This document shows, piece after piece, positions 15,771-24,073 of a DNA stretch of 42,207 bases (position 1 is the stretch's first letter; every line of letters begins with the position of its first letter). Origin of the DNA: CAZGSN01 sp964371655 (GTDB lineage Bacteria; Desulfobacterota; Binatia; HRBIN30); NCBI GenBank assembly GCA_964371655.1, contig CAYJOD010000054.1, positions 1 to 42,207 on the forward strand. The letters run 5' to 3'. Below the pieces are notes generated by a model, which saw only the letters and a list, made by a program, of their open reading frames with translations, ran no database searches and had not been told where the DNA came from. The position numbers and the translations under genes were made by a program.

Positions 15771-16340
15771 TCAGTGCGAAGCGGCGGTCTCCAGCGTCGG
15801 GCCAATCATGGCCATGAACTCTCCCGAATATGTCGTGAAACGACAGCGCGAGGCGGGATCGAGATCGATACCTCCCGAGAGCGCGAGGCTCAGGACATCG
15901 GCGGTTGCCGGTGCTCCGGGCTGAGGTGGAGGCGCGCGCAGGCTAGCCTCACCATGGATCGGTCGAGCCGATTCGTCACCGCCGACCGCATAGTCCAGCA
16001 GCTGGGCCCGCTGCTGATGATCATCTTGCGCCTTCACTGTAGCGCGCAGAACCAGGTCTGGGCTGGCGATGAAACCGAGATAGATTTCTGCGCTCGCCTC
16101 CCCCGCCGCGCCATAGCTGCTCCACAAGACGACAACATCGTCGGCGCATGCTTCACCGCTGCTGTCGCGCGCGATTCCACGGTAAACGCAGAATGTATCG
16201 GGCGGCATCGCGCTGTCGAACCGGTACGAACAGCGCGACCACAACGGCACGGCATGAGCGGTACCCAGGCCGATTGATACGACGATCCAGCCAGCCACCA
16301 TGACGAGGTACCCGAGGCGCTTTGCCAAGCTTCGATTCAT
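15771..16340 (-). CDS. unknown secreted protein
   Basis: 189 aa if started at ATG 16340, chosen because a typical signal peptide follows (MNRSLAKRLGYLVMVAGWIVV, cleavage probably after GTAHA). The mature part has three cysteines early (WSRCSYRF, TFCVYRG, GEACADD) and one late (ASRCRFTT), probably disulfide-bonded in the periplasm. Beta-strand-like segments dominate and no catalytic motif is recognised. It stands alone on the minus strand, divergent from the DUF1328 gene. Function unknown. Confidence 0.6.
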   Translation of the reverse strand: MNRSLAKRLGYLVMVAGWIVVSIGLGTAHAVPLWSRCSYRFDSAMPPDTFCVYRGIARDSSGEACADDVVVLWSSYGAAGEASAEIYLGFIASPDLVLRATVKAQDDHQQRAQLLDYAVGGDESARPIHGEASLRAPPPQPGAPATADVLSLALSGGIDLDPASRCRFTTYSGEFMAMIGPTLETAASH

Positions 16341-16694
16341 GGTCGTTGTATGAGCAACATCCTTGCCGATGATTTCCAGGTAGCGCCGCCGCGGCCTCGT
16401 GCTGTCTGCCCCTGCAAACATGGCAGAGCTTGCAAGTTGCGTAGGTTGGGCGTGAAAGATTTTACACAATCAAAGCCGGAACCTGTTGCCAGACTGGTTG
16501 GGCGGCGAGGCCGGCCACCTATCTGCTCGTTGGAATCGTCGCGGCCGATCATCCTGTAAATCGTGCCGCGAGGGAGTTGTAAGGACCGGCAACCAGGCGC
16601 GCCGCGGCGACTGCGCGGCGGGCCACCAATCCAATTCCGCGTTGGCCTTGAGCTTGCAGTAACGATTTGTCGATCGAAAGGCAGGAGCAAACAG
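16341..16694. other. divergent intergenic region
   Basis: A 354-base gap between divergent genes. An A/T-richer patch at 16466-16486 (GATTTTACACAATC) is the likeliest promoter ground, but no convincing -35/-10 pair could be assigned to either strand. No gene is seen. Confidence 0.3.
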
Positions 16695-16865
16695 ATGCTG
16701 CACTACGCCGTAGTGTTCTTCGTGATTGCGTTGATTGCGTCGGTGCTGGGGTTCCGCGGCGTGGCGGGGCTCTCAGCGGAAGTGGGCTGGTTGTTCGCCG
16801 TGCTCGCCGTGGTTGTTCTTGCCGTAGGGTTGCTGAGTGGACGAGGGGCCATCGTAGTTCCATAG
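16695..16865 (+). CDS. DUF1328 (YtjA-type) membrane microprotein
   Basis: 56 aa from ATG 16695 with AGGCAGGAG upstream. It is almost entirely two hydrophobic helices (YAVVFFVIALIASVLGF and VGWLFAVLAVVVLAVGLL) separated by RGVAGLSAE. This matches the DUF1328 family of small inner-membrane proteins, often linked with envelope or osmotic stress. The longer frame from 16563 is rejected because its extra residues are Arg-rich and have no ribosome site. Confidence 0.85.
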   Translation: MLHYAVVFFVIALIASVLGFRGVAGLSAEVGWLFAVLAVVVLAVGLLSGRGAIVVP

Positions 16866-17054
16866 AGGCCCGGGCGACGGCTCGGGTTGAAACACTCGCT
16901 GCACGTAGGAGAGCGATCAGATGCAAGAACTCGAGGCTGGGCACCGAGACGTCGACGGGAGAGGCGTCGAGGGAGACCATGCCTAAGGGTGAAACGACTC
17001 GCCTCGAACGCAGCTTGAAAAACAGGTAAATCCGCCGAAGGGAGGTGAGATGTC

Positions 17055-17210
17055 ATGGAACCGAAGAAGCCGCAGCAACAGCCAGGTCAGCAGCAGCAGC
17101 AACGCCAGCCCGGCCAACAGCAACGCGAGCGACAGGCCGACCCTCGCCAGCCAGGTAAGGGAACTCAATTCGAGCGCGAGCAGCGCGACAAGCAGACCAG
17201 CTCGCACTAA
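17055..17210 (+). CDS. Gln-rich hydrophilic microprotein
   Basis: 51 aa from ATG 17055 behind a strong GGGAGGTGAG site. The protein is nearly all polar: Gln ~35%, with Arg, Lys, Pro and Gly, no long hydrophobic run and no Cys or Trp. It has two related blocks (QQQPGQQQQQRQPGQQQ) and then REQRDKQTSSH. Such composition is typical of disordered stress-related microproteins, but no named family is recognised. It lies between the DUF1328 gene and a 12-bp hairpin, so a short stress-type operon is plausible. Confidence 0.5.
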   Translation: MEPKKPQQQPGQQQQQRQPGQQQRERQADPRQPGKGTQFEREQRDKQTSSH

Positions 17211-17219
17211 CTCAGCGGA

Positions 17220-17267
17220 AACGGCGGTCCGGGTTTAGCGCCGCTCTCCCTGGCTCGGACCGCCGTT
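17220..17267 (+). terminator. 12-bp stem hairpin
   Basis: AACGGCGGTCCG (17220-17231) pairs exactly with CGGACCGCCGTT (17256-17267), 10 bases after the microprotein stop. No T-run follows. It also lies just ahead of the barrel gene at 17291. Confidence 0.65.
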
Positions 17268-17290
17268 CCCCAGCAACTGTCTTCGTCACA

Positions 17291-18565
17291 ATGGGGGGAA
17301 CATCCTACCTACAGGTTCGAGCCTTCCAGGTGGGTGCTCTGCTTGCCCTCCTGGGGTGTCTTCCGTTGCACGCGGGATACGCTTTAGACGAGCTCGAAAC
17401 CGAAGAAGACATTTCCGACTTATTGCCGCAGCACTATGCCGCGGGCACCAACCAGAATAATCCATCGCAGCGCCCGTGGGCTTTGCTTCCGCAGGTCGGC
17501 TATGGGCCCGACACCGGCCCGATGGCCGGGGTGAAATTCACCCACCGAAATGTTCACGACAGCGGCACCACCGTCGATATCGACGCCAGCTATGCCCTCA
17601 AGAAGCAACAAGGGCTGAGCGTCGCGATCGCCGACCCGCATCTTCTCGCCGACCGCGTTCTTGTCGCGTTGCGAGCCGGGTATCGTTACGACCCGCAGCG
17701 ACAGTTCTTCGGGCTCGGCAATAACGAGCAGGGTCCCGAACCAGCCTCTACGCACGCCTTCCAGGACCTGTTCGGCTACCTGACCGTGGGTTGGCGGCCG
17801 CTCGAGCGTCTGGCGCTAAACTTCACGTTCGGGCTCCGCCGCGTCGACATCCGCCATGGCGACCACCTGGATGCGTGCGGGAGTCTAAGACCCTGTCCAT
17901 TCACCCAGGAGGCATTTCCGAACATGCCGGGCATAGCCGGAGGCATGGCGAGTCGTCTGGCGCTCTCGCTCGTTTGGAATGGCCGTGACGACGTCGTGCG
18001 GCCCACCCGTGGTTGGCGCATCATTCTCAAGGCCGTCCATACCAACAAGAGTTTGCTGAGCGACTTCGAGTTCACACGCTACGTGGCCGACGTAGGGTAC
18101 CTACGCGCGTTCGCAGATGGTCGCTACATCATCGGCCTTCGCGTCGACGGCGAATGGATCGAGGCTCCTACCGGCAGTGTCCCCTTCTGGGAGCTGACCG
18201 AGCTTGGCGGCGAAGACACGATGCGCGGTTTCTTCCCACACCGCTTCCTCGGCAAGGGTCGTGCTCTCTTGAACCTCGAGGGAAGGTTCCTGGTGACGGA
18301 GTTCGATTTCTTCGACCTGTGGCACATCAAGATCGACGGGGTTCTGTTTGGCGACGGCGGTCGCGTCTTCATCGACCCTTCGGAGGTGCATGACGAGTTC
18401 AAGCTCAACCGGAACATCTTCGGGCGCGTCGCCAGCGACTTCCAATACAGCTACGGCGCCGGGCTGCGGATCAGCCTCGCCGAAGCGCTGGTGGCGCGGA
18501 TCGACGCGGGCTTCAGTGAAGAGGCTACCGGCCTGATCTACCTGTCCTTCGGGCAAACCTTCTGA
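17291..18565 (+). CDS. Omp85/BamA-type surface-antigen barrel without POTRA domains
   Basis: 424 aa. A signal peptide spans residues ~1-31 (GALLALLGCLPLHAGYA). The barrel begins with LPQVGYGPDTGPMAGVKFTH, contains RQFFGLGNN (138-145) and the loop-6 motif MRGF (311-314, the VRGF equivalent of Omp85 proteins), and ends with terminal Phe (YLSFGQTF), as outer-membrane barrels usually do. Only ~30 residues lie between the signal and the barrel, so there are no POTRA repeats. It therefore resembles the short bacterial-surface-antigen group rather than BamA or TamA themselves. Role unknown; possibly export or anchoring at the outer membrane. Confidence 0.85.
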   Translation: MGGTSYLQVRAFQVGALLALLGCLPLHAGYALDELETEEDISDLLPQHYAAGTNQNNPSQRPWALLPQVGYGPDTGPMAGVKFTHRNVHDSGTTVDIDASYALKKQQGLSVAIADPHLLADRVLVALRAGYRYDPQRQFFGLGNNEQGPEPASTHAFQDLFGYLTVGWRPLERLALNFTFGLRRVDIRHGDHLDACGSLRPCPFTQEAFPNMPGIAGGMASRLALSLVWNGRDDVVRPTRGWRIILKAVHTNKSLLSDFEFTRYVADVGYLRAFADGRYIIGLRVDGEWIEAPTGSVPFWELTELGGEDTMRGFFPHRFLGKGRALLNLEGRFLVTEFDFFDLWHIKIDGVLFGDGGRVFIDPSEVHDEFKLNRNIFGRVASDFQYSYGAGLRISLAEALVARIDAGFSEEATGLIYLSFGQTF

Positions 18566-18586
18566 GCGAGAGGATAGACAGGCCAG

Positions 18587-18631
18587 GCCATGCGGCGGAG
18601 CGGAGCCGTGGCCCGCGCTCGGCCGCATGGC
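18587..18631. terminator. inverted repeat between convergent genes
   Basis: GCCATGCGGC (18587-18596) pairs with GCCGCATGGC (18622-18631) around a 25-base GC-rich loop, between the convergent barrel and cytochrome genes. A bidirectional terminator is the simplest reading. Confidence 0.5.
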
Positions 18632-18659
18632 TAGCCGAAGCATTACGAGTTGAGGTGCG

Positions 18660-19019
18660 TTACTTCGCCAACCCCTGCACGTGCTCGACGAGTGCCTTGA
18701 CCTCGTCGTCGCTGAGCTTGCTGCCGTAGGCTGGCATGATCGGGGACTTGCCGACGGCCTTGCCGCCAAGCTTGATGATCTTGGTGATCTCCTCGGCATT
18801 GCTTTTCTTGAGCGCCACAGCGAAGTCCGCAGGCGGCTCTTTCAGACGCTTGCCGGCGGGACCGTCACCTTTTCCGCCCGGCCCGTGGCACGAGGTGCAG
18901 CTCTTGTCGTAAAGCGCAGCTCCATCGCCCGCCCATGCTGCGGAAGCCAGCATGCCGCCCATCGCAACGCCGGCGACCAAGGCCACGGTTCTCTTTCCAA
19001 TTCGTGTTCGGATACCCAT
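18660..19019 (-). CDS. small class I cytochrome c
   Basis: 119 aa from ATG 19019 with AGGAGG upstream. A signal peptide (~1-30, ending ASAAWA) precedes the haem site CTSCH (41-45) and the probable axial Met95 (SPIMPAYG). The size and KLSDDEVKALVEHVQ helix are typical of soluble monohaem electron carriers of the periplasm. It lies downstream of the multihaem/NrfD operon on the same strand but with its own ribosome site and a 640-base gap, so it may be that module's electron acceptor or donor. Confidence 0.92.
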   Translation of the reverse strand: MGIRTRIGKRTVALVAGVAMGGMLASAAWAGDGAALYDKSCTSCHGPGGKGDGPAGKRLKEPPADFAVALKKSNAEEITKIIKLGGKAVGKSPIMPAYGSKLSDDEVKALVEHVQGLAK

Positions 19020-19095
19020 TTCTGTCCTCCTGTTTTCTGTCGCGTAACTGCTTGATCTCGTAGGTCTCTAGAGCTGGCGGCGTAACGGCGGGCCG

Positions 19096-19114
19096 CGATC
19101 CGCTTTGCGGATCG
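19096..19114. other. short perfect hairpin upstream of cytochrome gene
   Basis: CGATCCGC and GCGGATCG pair around TTT, 77 bases upstream of the cytochrome start. It could be a leader stem or an operator. Confidence 0.4.
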
Positions 19115-19389
19115 AATGCGCCCGTGCCGCGCCGTTGCCGTGAGCGCCGCGCGTGTCGCCTTGCGTCATGCGTCTCATCGAACGGATTACCCCTGTCTCC
19201 TCAACGCCGCCACATGTCCATGTATTGTCTCTGGGGCGATCCGTGAGCAGACATTACTGGACCTGCTGTCGCGCGCAATAGGGGTTGCAAGACCTGTGGG
19301 TGAGAGGTCGATATCTGTGCAACTGAGGGGCGTGTGATCGCCTCTGTCAGCGACAATGTCCATATATGCACCAGAAACAGCAACACGGC

Positions 19390-19428
19390 GACCAGCCGCT
19401 ACGCCGCAAGGGGGCGTAGCGGCTGGTC
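19390..19428. terminator. 16-bp perfect stem hairpin
   Basis: GACCAGCCGCTACGCC (19390-19405) pairs perfectly with 19413-19428 around a 7-base loop (GCAAGGG). It lies in the 640-base gap between the NrfD operon's end (19664) and the cytochrome c gene (start 19019), so it probably ends the operon transcript. The rest of the gap shows no gene. Confidence 0.6.
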
Positions 19429-19663
19429 GATTCTTGGACCGCTGGCACGGGGCGCATCGAAGGTCTCTCGGGCGCGATCGTATTCAGAATGGCATCGACG
19501 TAATCGTGCGCCACGAAGTTGTTGCGGCGGTTCTTGCATAGCAGGTTTGTGGTCAACCTGAGCGTGGCGTACGACCAGGACGTCCCTCTCCAATAAATCT
19601 GTACCGGTGCTATCGCGCCGGCTCTCGGCAATCCTGATCGTCTTCGATGCTAGGCCACCCAGC

Positions 19664-20923
19664 TCAGGCCGCCGCCTCGGCGCGCGGTGCACGAGCCGTC
19701 GCCGGCAACTCGCGGGTCACCGGCTTGGCCGCAAACTCGCCGGTCATGATTGGGATGGCGATACGGCAGAGCACGGTGAAGATAAGGAACCCGGTCGAGA
19801 AGATCGCAGCGCCGATGCGTAGCTCGTGTAGGGTCGGCGTGTACTCATAGATCTCGCCAAGTACGTCGGGGGTAAAAGCCGGGATGACAAGCCCCATCCC
19901 CTTCTCGATGTAAACGCTGCTGTAGATGAGCAGGCAGCCCAGATTCAGCGTGACCACGTTGCGGCGGGTCGCCGGGAAGAGAAAGAGCAAAAAGGCGGTC
20001 ATGCCGCACAGGACGAACGCCCACGCATACGGGACCAAGGCGTGGTGTCCGCGCACGCCGCTGAAGAGGTACTGCAGATGAATCAGGTGTTCGGTGCCGG
20101 AGTAGTACTCTTTGAAGATCTCGGCGCCGAGCAGGAACAAATTCAAGAACATCGCATAGGCCATGAGCTCGGCGATCTTTTGAATCGCGGCATCTTTGAT
20201 CGGGATGGAGGTAGTACGCTGTAGGATTTGGAAGAGCACCACCATGACCGCCGGGCCCGAACAGAACGCCGAGCACAAGAAACGCGGCGCCAGAATCGCG
20301 GCGTTCCAGTAAGGGCGTGCGGGTATGCCGGCGTAAAGAAATGCGGTGACGGTGTGAATGCCAACTGCAGCGGGAATCGAGAACAGCACCAGCGGCACCA
20401 CCAGGCGTTGATTGTAATGGCGGCCCTGCATACCCGTGTAGAGAAGGTGGGTGACGATCGTCAGGTTGAGCACGAGGTAGAGGTTCAGGACGAGCACGTC
20501 CCACGCGAGCACGGAGCTGGGAAAGTTCATGTGCCCGATGCCGGGCAGGAGATGCCAGAAGCGGTCGGGACGGCCGATGTCGCAAATGACGAACAACAGA
20601 CACATGACGATGGCGCTGATCGCGAGGATTTCACCCAGCAGCGCGACCTCTTTGATCGGGCCCCAGTGGTAGACGTACGCCGGGATGACGAGCACAACGG
20701 CAGCAGCGGCGAGGCCGACGAGGAAGGTGAAATTGCCGATATAGAAGGCCCACGAGACCTGGTCGCGCATGTTGGTGAGGATCAGGCCTGACTGCAGCTG
20801 TTCCACGTACGCCCAGCCGCCCCAGGCCATCAGAATCAAAAGACACGCGATCCACAGCCAGTACGCCTTGCCCCCGCTCAGGGCGAAGCCAGCACTCGTC
20901 TTGATGAATTTGAGTGGTCCCAT
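19664..20923 (-). CDS. NrfD/DsrP/HmcC-type quinone-interacting membrane subunit
   Basis: 419 aa from ATG 20923 (GAGGATCG upstream). About ten hydrophobic helices are visible, starting KAYWLWIACLLILMAWGG and ending AAIFSTGFLIFTVLCRIAIPI. The gene order Fe-S protein then NrfD-like protein is the standard pair in DsrOP, Hmc, Qrc and related complexes, where this subunit exchanges electrons with the quinone pool. Conserved-looking charged or aromatic spots include DIGRPDRFWHL and FLCSAFCSGPAV. It is the last gene of the four-gene operon and its start lies 9 bases after the Fe-S gene's stop. No molybdopterin or other catalytic subunit is encoded nearby, so the redox partner is unknown. Confidence 0.88.
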   Translation of the reverse strand: MGPLKFIKTSAGFALSGGKAYWLWIACLLILMAWGGWAYVEQLQSGLILTNMRDQVSWAFYIGNFTFLVGLAAAAVVLVIPAYVYHWGPIKEVALLGEILAISAIVMCLLFVICDIGRPDRFWHLLPGIGHMNFPSSVLAWDVLVLNLYLVLNLTIVTHLLYTGMQGRHYNQRLVVPLVLFSIPAAVGIHTVTAFLYAGIPARPYWNAAILAPRFLCSAFCSGPAVMVVLFQILQRTTSIPIKDAAIQKIAELMAYAMFLNLFLLGAEIFKEYYSGTEHLIHLQYLFSGVRGHHALVPYAWAFVLCGMTAFLLFLFPATRRNVVTLNLGCLLIYSSVYIEKGMGLVIPAFTPDVLGEIYEYTPTLHELRIGAAIFSTGFLIFTVLCRIAIPIMTGEFAAKPVTRELPATARAPRAEAAA

Positions 20924-20932
20924 CGATCCTCG

Positions 20933-21865
20933 CTAGATGCCGTAAAAGTAGTAGAACTTTGGATCTGTCTTCAGCTCGGCTTTGAGCACGAACACGCGCT
21001 TGTCGCGCAGAATGCGTGACACTTCGCCTTCCGGGTCGAGCAGGTTGCCAAACTTACGTGCCCCCACCGGACAGATTTCGACACACGCGGGGTAACGTCC
21101 AACCCGCGCGCGCTGAATGCAGAACGTGCACTTCTCGACGACGCCGCGCGGACGCGGCCGATTGCCGAGCGTGTGGGTGTCGGGGTTGAACTCGCTGGCA
21201 GGAATGTGTGGCTCACCCCAGTTGAAGTGACGCGCGCCGTACGGACACGCGGCCATGCAGTAGCGACAGCCGATACACCAGTCGTAATCGATGACAACGA
21301 TGCCATCGGGCTCCGGCCAAGTCGCGCCCACCGGACACACTTTGACGCACGGCGGGTTTCGGCATTGCTGGCACGCGACGGGAAGGTAGAAGTGCTCCGG
21401 ATCCGGAACCGTTTCGGGGTTGTAGTACGGATTGGCGCCCTCGAAATCGATCCCTTTCTCCTTTTCCATTTCAAGCACCCGGATCCACTGGATCTGCGGG
21501 TCACGCGACTGATTGTTCTCCTTCACGCAGGCGTACACGCAGCGCCGGCAGCCGATGCAGCGCGATAGATCGAGCGCATAGCCAAAGAGCACTCCGGGCA
21601 TGGCAGGCAGCGCCGACACCGACACGTCCTGCCCAAAACGTTTGGTGTATTCCGCACGCAGACGCGCCATGCGCAGTTCGATCTCGGCTGGCGTGAGCTC
21701 GTTGAAGTGCTTCTGAAAGAACGTCTCACGTGCTTCCGGCGTGCAGCCGGTGAGGAATCCCGCCGCAACAACGCCGACCGCAGTCAAGAAATCTCGCCGG
21801 CTGAGCCCCGCCGCATCGTCCTTGCTGGGTTCAGCCTTGGCCCAGTCAGTGCGGTCCAACGGCAT
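20933..21865 (-). CDS. Tat-exported ferredoxin-like subunit with four [4Fe-4S] sites
   Basis: 310 aa from ATG 21865 (AGAGGAGAG upstream), overlapping the tetrahaem gene's end by 20 bases. The twin-arginine signal SRRDFL (22-27) is followed by LTGC (38-41), so it may be a Tat lipoprotein. Four cysteine groups are visible: CIGCRRCVYAC (103-113) with the downstream CVEICP at 261, CQQCRNPPCVKVCP (165-178), CIGCRYCMAACP (197-208) and CTFC (246-249). This is the DsrO/HybA/NrfC pattern of electron wires next to NrfD proteins. It would carry electrons between the periplasmic cytochromes and the membrane subunit. Confidence 0.93.
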   Translation of the reverse strand: MPLDRTDWAKAEPSKDDAAGLSRRDFLTAVGVVAAGFLTGCTPEARETFFQKHFNELTPAEIELRMARLRAEYTKRFGQDVSVSALPAMPGVLFGYALDLSRCIGCRRCVYACVKENNQSRDPQIQWIRVLEMEKEKGIDFEGANPYYNPETVPDPEHFYLPVACQQCRNPPCVKVCPVGATWPEPDGIVVIDYDWCIGCRYCMAACPYGARHFNWGEPHIPASEFNPDTHTLGNRPRPRGVVEKCTFCIQRARVGRYPACVEICPVGARKFGNLLDPEGEVSRILRDKRVFVLKAELKTDPKFYYFYGI

Positions 21866-22637
21866 CTCGTCTCTCCTCTTGCGCTGGACTCGCCTCCGCG
21901 GCCCGTGCGCCGTCGTGTCGCGCGAACTGTGGCCGCAGCGGCGGCGGCAGCGGCTTCAGATTTGCAAATCGTGGGTGGTGCGGGTTGTGGCAGTTGACGC
22001 AGAGCAGGTAACGCTTCGATCCGTCCCAGTAGCCCGTGCGCTTGCCGTGAATTCCGCTACGCCAATCCCGGTACTGCGTGCCGTGGCATTGCCCGCACAG
22101 CCGATAGGACTCCGTAAACGGTACCGGCGCGCCGCTGGCGAGGCGAAGCTGATCGCGGTTGCCTGCATCGTGGCAGTCGAGGCACCAGCGGTTTTCCGAG
22201 TCATGGTGAAACTCGATATCGCTGTGCATTCCCTCGAGGGGGCGTCGTGTCGGATCGACTTCCAGATCGGCATGGCATTGAGAGCACGGGAAGATGCCTT
22301 CACTAAATGGAGGTACCGGTACCGGGAACTGTACACTCGAAGCCGCGGCCCCTCGGGATACGACGGGGCTGTCCGCTCCTAGTCCAGGGATTGACGCCTC
22401 GCTGCCGAAGACCATCGGGAAGTCGGCAGGACCGAAAGCCTGGTCAGCCGCCACGCCCTCATGAGGAATGACCGGCTTGGCTCGAACGATGACGACGAGG
22501 ATCGCAAAAATGGTAACGGCAAAGATAATGAGCAACGGGATCAGGGCGTTCGAGCTCGCCATGGCGAACTCGTTCTGGCCGCCGCCCGGCTCTTCCGCTC
22601 TCTCGGTGCCGGAAGGTGTCGGTGCATTCGTACTCAT
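21846..22637 (-). CDS. membrane-anchored tetrahaem cytochrome c
   Basis: 263 aa from ATG 22637, which lies 8 bases after the upstream gene's stop; a longer frame to 22682 would overlap it. A Pro/Gly-rich N-tail leads to one transmembrane helix (29-52), then a periplasmic domain with CSQCH (118-122), CLDCH (152-156), CGQCH (181-185) and CVNCH (213-217). Extra His residues (FHHDSE, NPHHP) are likely second haem ligands. It would pass electrons between the Fe-S subunit and the four-unit cytochrome encoded before it. Confidence 0.9.
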   Translation of the reverse strand: MSTNAPTPSGTERAEEPGGGQNEFAMASSNALIPLLIIFAVTIFAILVVIVRAKPVIPHEGVAADQAFGPADFPMVFGSEASIPGLGADSPVVSRGAAASSVQFPVPVPPFSEGIFPCSQCHADLEVDPTRRPLEGMHSDIEFHHDSENRWCLDCHDAGNRDQLRLASGAPVPFTESYRLCGQCHGTQYRDWRSGIHGKRTGYWDGSKRYLLCVNCHNPHHPRFANLKPLPPPLRPQFARHDGARAAEASPAQEERRDAVGPH

Positions 22638-22644
22638 AGGGCGC

Positions 22645-23883
22645 TCACTGTTTGTCGCTGCGGCTCGAACGGAGAAACGCAACCAAGTTGCTCATCTCAT
22701 CGTCCTCGAAATGAGGCCAGGGGACCTGCGCCGCGCGTAGGGCTTTCTCAACCGCTGGTGCGTGATTCCACATGGCAGCGGTCCATGGTAGCGGCGACTC
22801 CAACGTGGGTGACGAGACGAGGTCCGGACCCACCCGCGTGCCTTCGCCGTCGGCGATGTGGCAGCGCGAGCAACTCTTCGAACGGAAGATCTCGCGGCCC
22901 TTGGCGGGATTACCAGTGCTGCCCATGTATTCGACAAAGTAAAGGTACGAAAGAACGTCCGCCATGTCGCGATCGCTAAGCGACGGGAAGGGAACCCCCA
23001 GGGTCTTCATCCGTTGCCACATGACCGGGCCATGATTCCATAGCGCACCTGCCATCTCCGAAATGCTTCCCATCCGGCTGCGCGTGCCCAGATCGGGACC
23101 TTCCGTTCCACCGCTGCCATCGATCGCGTGGCATTTTATGCACCCCTTCGCCCGGAAGAGGGTCTTGCCGGCGCGGGGGTTCCCGACATCGGCAAATGCC
23201 AGCGCGCGTGCGGCGGCGGGATTTACGTCGCCGCGGATGAAGGCGACGATGTGCGCAACATCGTCTTTCTCGAACCGCGGACGATCGAGTCGCTGATCAG
23301 CCATCTTCGCAGCCATCTGAGGACCGTGGTTCCAAAGTGCCTGCGCGATAAAGATTGATGAGGCATAGGTTTTGAGCTCATCGAGGCGTGGTCCTACCGT
23401 GCCTCCGTGTCCACCCATCTGGTGACACCCGGAGCACGATCTCTGTTCGAACAAAGCGCGCCCGCGTGCTGCGTCGCCACGGTCATCGAGGAAGTTCAAA
23501 TAAAAGAGATAGGCGACTAGCTTCCCCATGTCCTCGGGCGAGAGCACGGGCCTCTCGATTCCACGCGTCTGCATTTGCACCATCATCGTCGGTGCATGAT
23601 TCCACGCGTTGCCAGCGAGCTGCATGACGTTGCGCCATGAGCGGTCGCGGACCAGGTCGGGAGCGCTACGCTCGCCCTGGGGATCGCCTGCGGCACGGTG
23701 ACACGTACTGCAAAGCTTTCCCTGAAAGATACGCTGGCCTTCAACCAGCGGCTCGCTTGGAAGCCACTGGTCACTCGCTTCGGCGTAGGCTCGCGTCGAA
23801 AATAGGCAAGCCACCAGAAACGCCGCCACAAACGCCGCCACACACAGGGCAAGTCTCACGCCGCTGACGTACCTCCGCCGCAT
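22645..23883 (-). CDS. cytochrome c built of four tandem monohaem units
   Basis: 412 aa from ATG 23883, chosen for GGGGAGGGCAA upstream and the signal helix that follows (LALCVAAFVAAFLVACLF). Four haem sites: CSTCH (58-62), CSGCH (150-154), CIKCH (248-252) and CSRCH (338-342). Each is followed about 35-40 residues later by a Trp-Asn-His-(Ala/Gly)-Pro motif (94-98, 184-188, 282-286, 372-376), and the first three have a Met 2-3 residues after it. The unit of ~90-98 residues has therefore been duplicated three times. Each unit looks like a class I cytochrome c domain with its own signature. It is the first gene of the four-gene redox operon and probably the periplasmic exit or entry wire. Confidence 0.92.
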   Translation of the reverse strand: MRRRYVSGVRLALCVAAFVAAFLVACLFSTRAYAEASDQWLPSEPLVEGQRIFQGKLCSTCHRAAGDPQGERSAPDLVRDRSWRNVMQLAGNAWNHAPTMMVQMQTRGIERPVLSPEDMGKLVAYLFYLNFLDDRGDAARGRALFEQRSCSGCHQMGGHGGTVGPRLDELKTYASSIFIAQALWNHGPQMAAKMADQRLDRPRFEKDDVAHIVAFIRGDVNPAAARALAFADVGNPRAGKTLFRAKGCIKCHAIDGSGGTEGPDLGTRSRMGSISEMAGALWNHGPVMWQRMKTLGVPFPSLSDRDMADVLSYLYFVEYMGSTGNPAKGREIFRSKSCSRCHIADGEGTRVGPDLVSSPTLESPLPWTAAMWNHAPAVEKALRAAQVPWPHFEDDEMSNLVAFLRSSRSDKQ

Positions 23884-23998
23884 TTGCCCTCCCCACGATT
23901 CCGATAATTTTGACACTACCATTTGCAACCTGCCTGCCTCCCACAGCAAGCAGCCTGCCGCGTCCAAGAGACCACACAGAAAGCCCCTGAGCCATTGC

Positions 23999-24071
23999 GA
24001 TTCCCAATAATCGAAAAAACCGATTGGCTGCTGCAAAATCTGGGAATGGCCTTGGCTCAGAAATGGGAATC
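23999..24071. promoter_or_regulatory. three TGGGAAT boxes upstream of redox operon
   Basis: GATTCCCA (23999-24006) is the exact inverted copy of TGGGAATC (24064-24071), and a third TGGGAAT stands at 24041-24047, 23 bases before the last. They lie 115-190 bases upstream of the first cytochrome gene. Spaced boxes of this kind fit a multi-site operator, but the regulator is unknown. Confidence 0.35.
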
Positions 24072-24073
24072 AC

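Noticed and set aside
16921..16986. 21-codon frame (MQELEAGHRDVDG) and overlapping 16-codon frame at 16979
   Set aside because: Both have fair ribosome sites but are too short and mutually overlapping to support as genes without conservation.
24023..24036. TTGGCTGCTGCA as a sigma54 promoter
   Set aside because: The GG-GC spacing is several bases short of the -24/-12 requirement.
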